From NCBI RefSeq assembly GCF_029910095.1, contig NZ_CP094526.1, forward strand, positions 434,001-498,000: a stretch of 64,000 nucleotides of DNA, given 5' to 3'. Origin of the DNA: Bradyrhizobium sp. ISRA464 (lineage in GTDB: Bacteria > Pseudomonadota > Alphaproteobacteria > Rhizobiales > Xanthobacteraceae). The notes below the pieces were generated by a model. That model saw only the letters and a list, made by a program, of their open reading frames with translations. It ran no database searches and was not told the DNA's origin. Of this stretch, positions 44,603 to 55,514 are shown piece after piece. Within the stretch, counting starts at the first letter, position 1. Every line of letters starts with the position of its first letter. Made by a program: the position numbers and the translations under genes.

Positions 44603-44616
44603 CCGTACAAATACGG
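44603..44616. promoter_or_regulatory. inverted repeat CCGTA-CAAA-TACGG (site C)
   Basis: Extended dyad CCCGTA-CAAA-TACGGG (44602-44617), centre 75 bases before the FixJ-type start and 71 before the start of the divergent broken gene. Confidence 0.68.
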
Positions 44617-44684
44617 GTCCATTGATCGATACGGTCGAGAGATATCTTGTGGGGCTAAGCACCACGCTTCACCACTGATGGACG

Positions 44685-45326
44685 ATGCACATGGCTGAGA
44701 ATGGCGTTCCCCGCGGGGAGATTTTCGTAGTCGACGACGATCCTGCCGTTCGCGAGACGCTTTCCGTGGTTCTGTCGACAGCCGGTTACAAGGTGATCTG
44801 TTTTGCGGACGGCGCCGCGCTGCTTTCCGTTGCGCGAAGCAGGACGCCGGCGTGCATCCTGCTCGACGTGCACATTCCCGGCAAATCGGGTCTCGACATC
44901 CTGAAGGAACTGCACGGCGAGGACTATCCGGCGCCGATCTTCATGATCTCGGGGCAGGGCGATATCGCGATGGCGGTCAGCGCCATCAAGAACGGCGCGC
45001 TGGATTTCATCGAGAAGCCGTTCCGCGGCAACGAGATCGTCGCCCGGTTGAATGAAGCGATCGAGGCCTACACAAGGCGCCGCACCGAGACTTCGGCGTC
45101 GCGCATCGCCTCGCTGCATTTTCCGGGGCGCGAGCCGCTGACCCGCCGCGAGCGCGAGGTGCTCGAGCAGTTCACTTCAGGCGCGTCCAACAAGGAGGCC
45201 GGACGTCATCTCGGCATCAGTCCGCGCACCATCGAGGATCACCGCGCCAACATCATGAAGAAGCTCGGGGCGCGCAACGCCGCCGACCTCGTCCGCATCG
45301 TGATGACGGCACAGCGCCAAGCCTGA
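44685..45326 (+). CDS. FixJ/NarL-family response regulator
   Basis: 213 residues; MHMAEN or MAEN start. Receiver domain (about 12-130): FVVDDDPAVRETL, phospho-acceptor D61 in CILLDVHIPGKSGL, conserved Lys in DFIEKPFRG. A LuxR-type HTH (about 148-205) follows: LTRREREVLEQFTSGASNKEAGRHLGISPRTIEDHRANIMKKLG. The partner kinase may be the hybrid kinase encoded next door, or another. HTH nearly matches that of 34066-34671. Confidence 0.93.
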   Translation: MHMAENGVPRGEIFVVDDDPAVRETLSVVLSTAGYKVICFADGAALLSVARSRTPACILLDVHIPGKSGLDILKELHGEDYPAPIFMISGQGDIAMAVSAIKNGALDFIEKPFRGNEIVARLNEAIEAYTRRRTETSASRIASLHFPGREPLTRREREVLEQFTSGASNKEAGRHLGISPRTIEDHRANIMKKLGARNAADLVRIVMTAQRQA

Positions 45327-45444
45327 TTTCCGCGCAACCTTCGAGAATTGCCGCGCTGATTGAAGCAGAGCCGGCATCCGCGAGCTCACATCCATAGCGC
45401 GATGAGATTAGGTTGAATCGTCATCGCGCTTTAGCTCTTTGTTT

Positions 45445-45520
45445 GAGCATGATCTCCGCGCAAACGCGTTCCGCGTTTGTCGCGAGGGAGAACCGCTTCA
45501 CACTTTTCCGGATCATGCTC
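45445..45520. repeat. palindromic repeat, GAGCATGATC family
   Basis: Arms GAGCATGATC (45445-45454) and GATCATGCTC (45511-45520), perfect 10 bp, with a further inner hairpin (CAAACGCG/CGCGTTTG). The last base is the first base of the stop codon of the hybrid kinase gene. Confidence 0.88.
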
Positions 45521-48500
45521 TAATCGGCGAGCGCCTTGCGGATCATCGCCGCGAGTTCCGACTTGCGATAGGGCTTGGGTAGCAGCAGCACGCCTTCGTC
45601 CAAGCGCCCGTGATGGATGATCGCATTCTCGGTGTAGCCCGAGGTGTAGAGGACCTTGAGGTCGGGCCTCATCCTGAAAATCCGTTCGGCAAGCTGGCGG
45701 CCGTTGAGCCCGGGCATGATCACGTCGGTGAACAGCAGATCGAAGGGCTTGCGGGCCTCGACGATCGCGAGCGCTTCATTGGCATTCGCGGCCTCCAGCG
45801 TGACATAGCCGAGACCGTGCAGTTGTGCGAGCACGTAGTCGCGGACCAGCTTGTCGTCCTCGACCACCAGGATCGTCTCGTGGCCGCCCTCGAATTCCAG
45901 CGCCGCCGCCTCCTCGGCCGCGACCCCCGTGCCGGAAGCCGCCGGAAGATACATGCGGATCGTCGTTCCGTATCCGTGCTCGCTGTAGATCTTGATGTGC
46001 CCGGCGGACTGCTTGACGAAGCCGTAGACCATGCTGAGGCCGAGCCCGGTGCCCTTGCCGGGGCCCTTCGAGGTGAAGAAGGGATCGAACACCTTGTCGA
46101 GCATGTCGGCGGCAATTCCCGTCCCCGTATCGCTCACTGCGATCATGGCATAGGGACCGGGCCGCACATCGCCATGCGAGCCGGCATAGCTCTCGTCGAG
46201 CACGACGGATGCCGTCTCGATCGTGAGCCGGCCGCCCTGCGGCATGGCATCGCGGGCGTTGAGCGCGAGGTTGAGCAGGGCGTTGGCGAGCCGATTGGGA
46301 TCGACGACCGCCAGGCACGTCTCGTCCTCGAAGGCCGACTGGATCTCGACCTGCTCGCCCAGCGTCCGGCGCAGCAGCTTGGTGGTGTCGATGATCAGTG
46401 CGTTGACGTCGATCTCGCGCGGCTCGAGCGGCTGCTTGCGGGCGAACGCCAGCAGTTGCTGGGTGAGATCGGCGCCGCGCGACGCGGCCTCGTCGATCAT
46501 CCGCGTGATCGCCGCGAGCTGCGGCTGGTCCTTTACGGCGTCGGCCAGGATCTCGATCGTCCCGGTGACGACGGTGAGGATATTGTTGAAGTCGTGCGCG
46601 ATGCCGCCGGTGAGCTGGCCGACCGCTTCCATCTTCTCCGACTGCCGGATCCGATCCTCGGCGGCGATCTTTTCGGTGAGATCGCGGATGAAGCCGTTGA
46701 ACACGAATCCATCGCGGGTCTTCAGTGCCGAGATGCTCAGCTCGGCGGTGAATTCGCTGCCGTCACGGCGCCGGATCTGCGCCTCGCGGCGGGGTTGGCG
46801 CACCCGTTCGCCGCCGGAGCTCAGGAATCCGGCGAGCGCCGTCCTGAGCGGGCCGTCCGGCCGGCCCATCAGGTCGAAGACGTTGCGGCCGATCGCCTCC
46901 TCGCGGGTCCAGCCGAAGATCGTCTCCGCCTGGGTATTCCAGTCGCGGATGATGCCGAACTGGTTGATCTGCACGAAGGCGTCGAGCGAGCCGTCGATGA
47001 TGCCCCTCGCGAGCTGCGCGCTCTCGCGCAGGCTTTCCTCGGACTTGCGGCTCTCGGTCATGTCGTACGCCGACTTGACGATGCCGATAATGGCGCCCGA
47101 CAGCGCCTTGATCGGCGCGGTCGAGAGCGACACGTCGACCGTGCTGCCGTCCTTGCGCAGGCGCACGGTCTCGCTTTCCTCGATCCGTTCACCGCGGCGG
47201 ATCCCGCGAATGATATCGTCGATCTCGGTGCGCCGGTCCGGGGGCACGATCAGGGAGATATGTCGGCCGACCGCCTCGTCGGCGCTGTAGCCATAGAGCC
47301 GCTCGGCAGCCGGGTTCCAGCCGGTGATGATCCCCTCGAGCGACATCGTGATGATGGCGTCGTTCGAGGATTCGACAGCCGATGCGAACAGGTACTCGCG
47401 CTCGGCATGGTGGTCGCGCGCCGCCTCGGTGCGGCGATGCTCGGCGGCCTCGCGCTCGAGCGCCACCGTCTTGGCGTTGGCCTCGTCCATCACGCGGACG
47501 AAAGCGCGCGCCAGCACGCCGGTCTCGCCGCCGGCGTCGACCGGAATCGCCGCGGTGCCCTTTTCGCCGACGCGCTCGACGGCGGCGGTCAGTCGCGTGA
47601 TCGGCCGGGTCAGCGATCGCGCGATCAGCCAGGCCAGGACGCCCGCGCCGAGCACCGCCAGCAGGCCGACCTGGATCGAACTGTTGCGGATCGCCATCGC
47701 TGGCGCCATGAAAACGGTATTGGGAACGGCTTCGATCACCGCGATCCATTGATGTCGGGCCAGCGTGGCCGGCGCGAGCGCGATCCCGATCCATTGTCCG
47801 GCGGGATCGCTGCTCATGGTCGAGGTGCTTTGCGTGGCTCCGCTCGCGGCTGACAGCGCAGGCATGTCGCGCTGCCAACTCGCCGGCCGGCCAAGCTGGG
47901 CGCCGAATTCGCGGCTGCGGCCAGGGTTCACGAGATAATTGCCGCTCGCGTCGACCACATAGGCCTGTTCGCCGGGCCGCACCGAGGCGCGAACGCGCTC
48001 GAGCACCGGCCGCATGTCGATATTGACGATGACGATCCCGAACGGCTTGCCGTCAGGCGCCGCGACCGGCTTGGCGACCATCATGGTCGGCGCCGGCGGC
48101 GTGTCGATGACGCCAGCCTCCTCGTTGAGGCGGATTGGAGAGACGTAGATGCCGTCGGCTCCCAGATTGATCGTGTCGCGGAAATAGGCGGCGTCGCCGA
48201 CCTGCTTCAACTCCGCCTGCGGCACGATGCGGGCGGTACCGTTCGGACCGGAGCGGTCGACACGGACGAGTTCGCGATGACCGTCCGCAACTCCGATGAA
48301 GCGGAGTGAATAGGCGGGCTTCAGCGCCATCTGCACGGCGAGCCGGCCTTCCAGGCGCTCGCGCCACACCGCCTCCGTGGTGCGGTCGACAGGATCGATC
48401 CCGCCATTGAGCCGCGCGCGCATCAAGCCGTCGACGGCGGCGAGGTTATGGAACGTCGTGATGTCGGCGGGCGCGCTCTGGACGTACGCCTCGAGGGCAG

Positions 48501-48651
48501 CCGCGGCGAAGCGCGATTGCGCCTCGATCCGGTCGAGGACCCGCGGGATCAGGGCCTGCTCGAGGCTGCGATAGCTCAGCCATCCGACCGCGGAAACCGC
48601 GATCGCTACGAGCGCGATCATTGCGATGGCGAGTCTGCTGGTCAGCGTCAT
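45520..48651 (-). CDS. hybrid sensor histidine kinase/response regulator
   Basis: 1043 residues from the ATG at 48651 (an in-frame GTG at 48735 is possible). Membrane segment near 5-25, periplasmic Cache-like sensor (about 35-330), second membrane segment (ISL-like VGLLAVLGAGVLAWLIA), HAMP domain, two PAS domains (about 415-670), HisKA with H686 in GGIAHDFNN, HATPase (DTGTGIAADM, GTGLGLSMVYGF) and a C-terminal receiver with D976 in LLFTDVIMPGLNG. It is convergent with the FixJ-type gene and next to chemotaxis genes. Signal unknown; a small extracellular ligand is plausible from the Cache fold. Confidence 0.9.
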   Translation of the reverse strand: MTLTSRLAIAMIALVAIAVSAVGWLSYRSLEQALIPRVLDRIEAQSRFAAAALEAYVQSAPADITTFHNLAAVDGLMRARLNGGIDPVDRTTEAVWRERLEGRLAVQMALKPAYSLRFIGVADGHRELVRVDRSGPNGTARIVPQAELKQVGDAAYFRDTINLGADGIYVSPIRLNEEAGVIDTPPAPTMMVAKPVAAPDGKPFGIVIVNIDMRPVLERVRASVRPGEQAYVVDASGNYLVNPGRSREFGAQLGRPASWQRDMPALSAASGATQSTSTMSSDPAGQWIGIALAPATLARHQWIAVIEAVPNTVFMAPAMAIRNSSIQVGLLAVLGAGVLAWLIARSLTRPITRLTAAVERVGEKGTAAIPVDAGGETGVLARAFVRVMDEANAKTVALEREAAEHRRTEAARDHHAEREYLFASAVESSNDAIITMSLEGIITGWNPAAERLYGYSADEAVGRHISLIVPPDRRTEIDDIIRGIRRGERIEESETVRLRKDGSTVDVSLSTAPIKALSGAIIGIVKSAYDMTESRKSEESLRESAQLARGIIDGSLDAFVQINQFGIIRDWNTQAETIFGWTREEAIGRNVFDLMGRPDGPLRTALAGFLSSGGERVRQPRREAQIRRRDGSEFTAELSISALKTRDGFVFNGFIRDLTEKIAAEDRIRQSEKMEAVGQLTGGIAHDFNNILTVVTGTIEILADAVKDQPQLAAITRMIDEAASRGADLTQQLLAFARKQPLEPREIDVNALIIDTTKLLRRTLGEQVEIQSAFEDETCLAVVDPNRLANALLNLALNARDAMPQGGRLTIETASVVLDESYAGSHGDVRPGPYAMIAVSDTGTGIAADMLDKVFDPFFTSKGPGKGTGLGLSMVYGFVKQSAGHIKIYSEHGYGTTIRMYLPAASGTGVAAEEAAALEFEGGHETILVVEDDKLVRDYVLAQLHGLGYVTLEAANANEALAIVEARKPFDLLFTDVIMPGLNGRQLAERIFRMRPDLKVLYTSGYTENAIIHHGRLDEGVLLLPKPYRKSELAAMIRKALAD

Positions 48652-48959
48652 CGGCGCGGTCGCAGCTTTCCGCTTGTCCGGGCGCGCGAGGTGATGGGCC
48701 ACCCGATACTCATGCGAATCCGCGGCCGGTTGCACTGCCGTTCCCCGCGCCCGGATGTGTGCTCTCGCCCGCCTCGAACTGTTCCTGCAGGCGAAGGATC
48801 CGCTTGACCGTCATGTTCAGTGAAGTCCGCCTCCTGATCGACGGGCTAGGACACCCCAGCCAAATTCGAGTATATGCACCGCGACCGATTTATAAGCCCT
48901 TTCCGGCAACCGAAACACTAGCCTATGCAGGCGACCTCGACAGATATGGGGCCCCGATC
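48652..48959. other. divergent spacer before the dehydratase gene
   Basis: 308 bases. The hybrid kinase frame could extend to 48735. The rest, AT-richer near 48840-48940, should hold the promoter of the dehydratase gene; no boxes identified. Confidence 0.4.
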
Positions 48960-50699
<1,740 letters not shown>

Positions 50700-50771
50700 A
50701 GGCCGTCGTTGCAAGGCACTCGCGTCGGCGAACAAGCTATGATGCGCAATTGCGCACCTGAAAATTTCGAG

Positions 50772-50804
50772 GTTCCGGGGTTCACGTTTCGCGTGCCCCG
50801 GAAC
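50772..50804. repeat. palindrome in the dehydratase-RraA spacer
   Basis: Perfect 9-bp arms GTTCCGGGG (50772-50780) and CCCCGGAAC (50796-50804), 18 to 53 bases before the RraA start codon. It could act as a leader hairpin or be a dispersed palindrome. Confidence 0.65.
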
Positions 50805-50824
50805 GACAACTGGGACCAAGCACC

Positions 50825-51544
50825 ATGTCAAAACTCAGCGACACCACCCGCAACAAGCTGAAATCCGTCTCCACCGCCACGGTGGCGACCGCGCTGTTCA
50901 AGCGCGGCTTCCGCATCCAAGCCATCCAGGACGTCCACCCCTTGAGCCCCAGTCAGCCGACCATGGTCGGCGAAGCCTTCACGCTGCGCTACATGCCAGC
51001 GCGGGAGGACCTCAACAAGATCGATGTGTTCCGCGACCGCTCGCATCCGCAGCGCAAGGCGATCGAGGATTGCCCGGCCGGCAGCGTGCTGGTGATGGAC
51101 AGCCGCAAGGACGCGCGCGCCGCATCCGCCGGCGCGATCCTGGTGACGCGGCTGATGAAGCGCGGCTGTGCCGGCGTCGTCACCGACGGCGGTTTTCGTG
51201 ACGCGGCCGAGATCGCCAGACTCGGTTTCCCCGCGTTCCACCACCGGCCGAGTGCGCCGACCAATCTGACGCTGCACCAGGCGATCGAGATCAACGTTCC
51301 GATCGGCTGCGGCGACGCGCCGGTGTTTCCCGGCGACGTGATCCTCGGCGACAGCGACGGCGTCATCGTGATCCCCGCGCATCTCGCCGACGAGATCGCC
51401 GATGAGACCTTCGAGATGACCGCATTCGAGGATTTCGTGACCGAGGAAGTCCACAAGGGCCGCGGCATTTTCGGGCTCTATCCGGCGACCGACGAGCAGA
51501 CGCTGAAGGATTTCGCGGTCTGGCGGAAGGCGAAGGGAAGGTAG
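50825..51544 (+). CDS. RraA-like protein, possible aldolase
   Basis: 239 residues. RraA/HMG-aldolase fold: TATVATALFKRGFR, GSVLVMDSRKDARAASAGAILVTRLMKRGCAGVVTDGGFRDAAEI with the GxxxR-DG metal/substrate motif and VFPGDVILGDSDGVIVIP. Such proteins either regulate RNase E or act as 4-hydroxy-4-methyl-2-oxoglutarate-type aldolases; the adjacent sugar-acid dehydratase favours an aldolase or keto-acid role. Confidence 0.8.
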   Translation: MSKLSDTTRNKLKSVSTATVATALFKRGFRIQAIQDVHPLSPSQPTMVGEAFTLRYMPAREDLNKIDVFRDRSHPQRKAIEDCPAGSVLVMDSRKDARAASAGAILVTRLMKRGCAGVVTDGGFRDAAEIARLGFPAFHHRPSAPTNLTLHQAIEINVPIGCGDAPVFPGDVILGDSDGVIVIPAHLADEIADETFEMTAFEDFVTEEVHKGRGIFGLYPATDEQTLKDFAVWRKAKGR

Positions 51545-51562
51545 CTGTCGTTACGCACTTCG

Positions 51563-51708
51563 CCGTCGTCCTGGCGAAAGCCAGGGGACCCATAACCACA
51601 GGGACGAGTTTGGCGAAGGCCGGCAATGATCTATCGTCCCGCGGTACACGCACCGCGCGTCATTGATGGATCACGCGGTATGGGTCCTGGCTTTCGCCAG
51701 GACGACGG
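51563..51708. repeat. long interrupted palindrome, CCGTCGTCCTGGCG family
   Basis: Left arm 51563-51594 and right arm 51679-51708 are near-perfect reverse complements of about 30 bp (CCGTCGTCCTGGCGAAAGCC type), separated by about 85 bases. It lies between the RraA gene and the IS element. Confidence 0.85.
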
Positions 51709-51744
51709 TAGGGAGGCGGGCGCAAGGTAGATTGCTGCTCTTAG

Positions 51745-53166
51745 CATTACAGTTGCATCTTCCTGAAGGTTCTGAATCTATGGGCGACCATGATTCGGGA
51801 TCTGATGATTGGTGGCGCGTCGGTTGAGGATACGCTGACGCTGTGGGCTTCGTCGTTGCGAGATGCCAAGCAACGCATCCGTCCGCTGTTTACGCAAGAG
51901 CGGGTCGCGGCCTCGGCGGGGCAATTTCTCGACGGACTGTTGGGCAACGAGCCGCGCAAGACGGGTTGGATGCGGGCGGAAGCGGCTGGCGATCCAGGCC
52001 CGTGGCGCCAGCAGGCGATTCTGGGTCGGGGGCAGTGGGATGCCGACGCGCTGCGCGATATTGTACGTGAGTACGCGCTGGAAACGCTGGGTGACGAGGA
52101 CGCGGTTCTGGTCATCGATGAGACCGGCTTTTTGAAACAGGGCAAGGCCTCGTGTGGGGTCGCGCGCCAGTACACTGGCTCGGCGGGCAAGATCACCAAT
52201 TGCCAGATCGGAGTGTTTGCCTCCTATGTGTCGCGGCATGGCCATGCCTTCATCGATCGGGCGCTCTACCTGCCAAAGGAATGGACGGACGAACCCGCTC
52301 GCCTGAAGGCCGCACATGTCCCGAGCGATGTGAGCTTTGCGACGAAGCCCCGGATCGCGCATCAAATGATCGCTCGCGCGATCGCCGCAAAGGTGCCGTT
52401 CTCGTTCGTAGCAGCGGACAGCGTGTATGGCACGGGAGCGATCGAAACCCTGCTGCGCAAGGCGGGCAAAGGCTTGTTCTGGGGGTTGCTTCCAATCACG
52501 TGTTCTATTCCTGGGGCAAGCAGCAGCCTGTCGCCGGCACTGCCTCTACGATCGCGCAGAGCCTTCCCAAGAAGGCCTGGCGCCGCCTGCCGTCCGGCGA
52601 AGGAACCAAAGGTCCGCGCTGGCACGACTGGGCCTATCTTGAGCTGGCCGATCTCGACGCCGGCGAATACAACGACGACCTTGCCGGGGAATGGACCCGA
52701 GGTCTTCTGATCCGCCGCAATATTGCCGACAACAGCTTAGCCTTCTTCTCCACATGGTGCCCCAAGGGCACGTCCATGCAGAAGCTGGTATCCGTGGAAG
52801 GCCATCGCTGGGCCATCGAAGACAGCTTCGAAACCGCCAAGAACGAGCTCGGTCTTGATCACAACGAAACCCGCTCCTGGCATGGCTGGCATCGCCATGT
52901 CTCACTGGTCATGCTTGCCTTCGCCACGATGGCCGTCATCCGTCATCGGGCCAACACCGGAGCATTGCTTAAAAAAACGCGACCGCGGCCCCGACCGAAG
53001 CATCGTTCTTGATCCGCTGGTCGATCCAGGAAATCCGCCGCATCGCCATGAAGCTCGCCCAGCGGCGCATCCCGCATGCCCACATCCTCGCATGGTCATC
53101 CTGGCGCAGGGCTCATCAAGCCAACGCGCGCAAAGCGCATCTCAAGCAAAAATTACAACTGTAATG
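51745..53166 (+). mobile_element. IS701-family insertion sequence with TTAG target duplications
   Basis: 1422 bp. Terminal inverted repeats start CATTACAGTTGCAT at the left and end ATTACAACTGTAATG at the right (about 12 of 14 match). The direct repeat TTAG flanks it (51741-51744 and 53167-53170); a 4-bp YTAR duplication is the known IS701-family rule. The target lies at the outer edge of the palindrome at 53168-53200. The transposase frame is broken, so this copy is likely inactive unless helped in trans. Confidence 0.93.
51790..53164 (+). pseudogene. IS701-family transposase, frame broken twice
   Basis: Piece 1 (51790 to about 52473) has the DDE residues D in VLVIDETGFLKQGKASCG and D in VAADSVYGTG. 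Near 52473 one base is missing and piece 2 (VASNHVFYSWGKQQPVAG ... WAIEDSFETAKNELGLDHNE, giving the catalytic Glu) is in another frame. At the A7 run 52971-52977 a -1 shift gives NATAAPTEASF and the last 60 residues, ending at TAA 53162-53164 inside the right terminal repeat. The first break is a mutation; the second could be a mutation or a slip site. Confidence 0.88.
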
Positions 53167-53167
53167 T

Positions 53168-53200
53168 TAGCCCGGATTTCGCTTCGCTCCATCCGGGCTA
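53168..53200. repeat. palindrome TAGCCCGGAT family
   Basis: Perfect 10-bp arms TAGCCCGGAT (53168-53177) and ATCCGGGCTA (53191-53200) around TTCGCTTCGCTCC. It is a dispersed palindrome known from Bradyrhizobium-type genomes; the IS element inserted at its edge. Confidence 0.88.
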
Positions 53201-53219
53201 CCAAGAGGCACTCTGAGGG

Positions 53220-55337
53220 TTACACCTCGGCCTTCTCCGCCAACCCGACCGCCCACAGCGCAAATGCGTAGACGATCGCGACTTCGTCGAGGCGGTCGAA
53301 GCGGCCGGAGGCGCCGCCATGGCCAGCGCCCATGTTGGTCCGCAGCAGCACCGGTCCGCCGCCCGTCATGGTGGCGCGCAGCCGCGCGATCCATTTCGCT
53401 GGCTCCCAGTAGGTGACGCGCGGATCGGTCAGCCCGCCCATCGCGAGGATTGCGGGATAATGCTTCGCGGAGACATTGTCGTAGGGCGAGTAGGACATGA
53501 TGGTGCGAAAATCCTTCTCGCTCTCGATCGGGTTGCCCCATTCCGGCCATTCCGGCGGCGTCAGCGGTAGCGTGTCGTCCAGCATCGTATTGAGCACGTC
53601 GACAAACGGCACTTCGGCCACGATGCCGGCGAACAGTTCGCCGGCGCGATTGGCGACCGCGCCCATCAGCATGCCGCCCGCCGAGCCGCCATGGCCGACG
53701 ATGCGCTTCGCGCCGGTGTACTTTGCATCGATCAGCGCGCGCCCAGCAGCGGCGAAATCGTCGAACGTGTTGGGCTTTTCCTCGCGCTTGCCGTCGAGAT
53801 ACCAGCCCCAGCCCTTGTCGGCGCCGCCGCGGATATGCGCGATCGCATAGACGAAGCCGCGGTCGACCAGCGACAGCCGGTTGGCGGTAAACGACGCCGG
53901 CATCGCCATGCCGTACGAGCCATAGCCATAGAGCAGCAAAGGCGCCTTGCCGTCGCGGACAAAGTCCTTGCGATGCAGGATCGAGACCGGAACCCGCGCG
54001 CCGTCATGGGAGGTCGCCATGATGCGCGTGGTGACGTAGTCGGCCGGGTTGTGGCCGGACGGAATCTCCTGACGCTTGCGCAGCACCCGCGTCCGCTTCG
54101 CCATGTCGTAGTCATAGACTTCCGAAGGCGTCGTCATCGACGAATAGGAGAAGCGCAGGTTCGTGGTCTCGAACTCATAGCCGCCCATCGTGTCGAGCGA
54201 ATAGGCCGCTTCGTCGAACGCGATCGCGTGCTCCTCGCCGCTCTTGATGTCGCGGATGACGATCGCCGGCAGGGCGTTGGCGCGCTCCAGCCGCACCATG
54301 TGGCCGGCATAGAGCTCGACGTCGAGCACGTAAACGCCTTCGCGATACGGGATCAGGTCGCGCCAGTTGGCGCGCTCTGGAGACGCGAGCGGCGCGGTCA
54401 CCACCTTGAAGTCGATGGCGTCATCGGCATTGGTGAGGATGTAGAGCTCGTCGCCGCGGTCGGCGATCGAATATTGCACGCCTTCCTCGCGCGCAGCGAC
54501 GAGGCGCGGCGGCGCGTCCGGATTGGAAAGGTCGATCAGCCGCTGCTCCGAGGTCTCGTGGTCGCCGCCGGCGATCACGCAGAAGCGGCCGCTCGAACTT
54601 TCATGCAGATGGGTGAACCAGCCGGGATCCTGCTCCTCATAGACCAGGATATCCTCCGCCTGCCTGGTGCCGAGCCGGTGTCGCCACACCTGCATGGGGC
54701 GGTGATTGTCGTCGAGCTTGACGTAGAAGAAGCTGTTCGAATCCTTGGCCCAGACCACGCCGCCGTCGGTCTCCTCGACGCAGTCGTCGAGATCGCCGCC
54801 GGTCGACCAGTCGCGCACGCGGATGGAGAAATATTCGGAGCCCTTGGTGTCGGCGCTCCAGGCGTGCAGCCGGTGATCGTCGGAATGCCGGCTGCCGCCG
54901 AACTTGAAATATTTGTGGTCCTTCGCCAGCGCGTCGCCGTCGAGCACGATATGCGTGTCGCCGCCGTCGCGCGGCGTGCGGCAGAACAGTTCGTGCTGGC
55001 CGCCCTCGCGGAACTTGCGGAAGTAGGCGAACGGGCCGTCCGGCGACGGCACGCTGGAATCGTCTTCCTTGATCCGCCCGCGCATCTCCCTGACGAGCCG
55101 CTTCTGCAAGCCGTCGGTGTGGCCCAGCAGGGTCTCGGTATAGCCGTTCTCTTCCTCCAGATATTTGCGGATATCGGGATCGAGGATCGAGGGATCGCGC
55201 AGCACCTCCTGCCATTTCGGATCCTTGATCCACGCATAGTCGTCCGTCACCGTGATGCCGTGAGTGGTGAAGGTGTGTGGCCGGCGCGGCGCGACGGGCG
55301 GGGGTTGCAGAGGTGTCTTGATAGCGGCTTCGGTCAC
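53220..55337 (-). CDS. S9 family oligopeptidase B
   Basis: 705 residues starting with GTG at 55337 (GAGG upstream). N-terminal seven-bladed beta-propeller (about 75-400) and C-terminal alpha/beta hydrolase. Catalytic Ser552 in GHGGSAGGMLMG; Asp in MGGLTDPRVTYWEP; His in GAGHGGASGRFD. Oligopeptidase B cleaves small peptides after basic residues in the cytoplasm; no signal peptide. Confidence 0.93.
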   Translation of the reverse strand: MTEAAIKTPLQPPPVAPRRPHTFTTHGITVTDDYAWIKDPKWQEVLRDPSILDPDIRKYLEEENGYTETLLGHTDGLQKRLVREMRGRIKEDDSSVPSPDGPFAYFRKFREGGQHELFCRTPRDGGDTHIVLDGDALAKDHKYFKFGGSRHSDDHRLHAWSADTKGSEYFSIRVRDWSTGGDLDDCVEETDGGVVWAKDSNSFFYVKLDDNHRPMQVWRHRLGTRQAEDILVYEEQDPGWFTHLHESSSGRFCVIAGGDHETSEQRLIDLSNPDAPPRLVAAREEGVQYSIADRGDELYILTNADDAIDFKVVTAPLASPERANWRDLIPYREGVYVLDVELYAGHMVRLERANALPAIVIRDIKSGEEHAIAFDEAAYSLDTMGGYEFETTNLRFSYSSMTTPSEVYDYDMAKRTRVLRKRQEIPSGHNPADYVTTRIMATSHDGARVPVSILHRKDFVRDGKAPLLLYGYGSYGMAMPASFTANRLSLVDRGFVYAIAHIRGGADKGWGWYLDGKREEKPNTFDDFAAAGRALIDAKYTGAKRIVGHGGSAGGMLMGAVANRAGELFAGIVAEVPFVDVLNTMLDDTLPLTPPEWPEWGNPIESEKDFRTIMSYSPYDNVSAKHYPAILAMGGLTDPRVTYWEPAKWIARLRATMTGGGPVLLRTNMGAGHGGASGRFDRLDEVAIVYAFALWAVGLAEKAEV

Positions 55338-55420
55338 ACGATCCTCATCATGCAGGGGGTTCCGCCTTATATCGGGATGAATGTGGCGATTGCCAGATGG
55401 GCGAGCGCCCGGTTTCCGTC

Positions 55421-55503
55421 GTCATTGCGAGGAGCGAAGCGACGAAGCAATCCATTCTATCCCCGAGGGGAACGATGGATTGCTTCGCTTCGCTCGCAAT
55501 GAC
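55421..55503. repeat. palindrome GTCATTGCGAG family
   Basis: Left arm 55421-55455 (GTCATTGCGAGGAGCGAAGC type) and right arm 55475-55503 are near-perfect complements. It sits between the convergently unrelated genes for oligopeptidase B and the permease. Confidence 0.88.
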
Positions 55504-55514
55504 AGCGGTTAGAC

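Noticed and set aside
45610..47853. 747-aa plus-strand ORF
   Set aside because: It is the antisense frame of the hybrid histidine kinase; it shows no domains.
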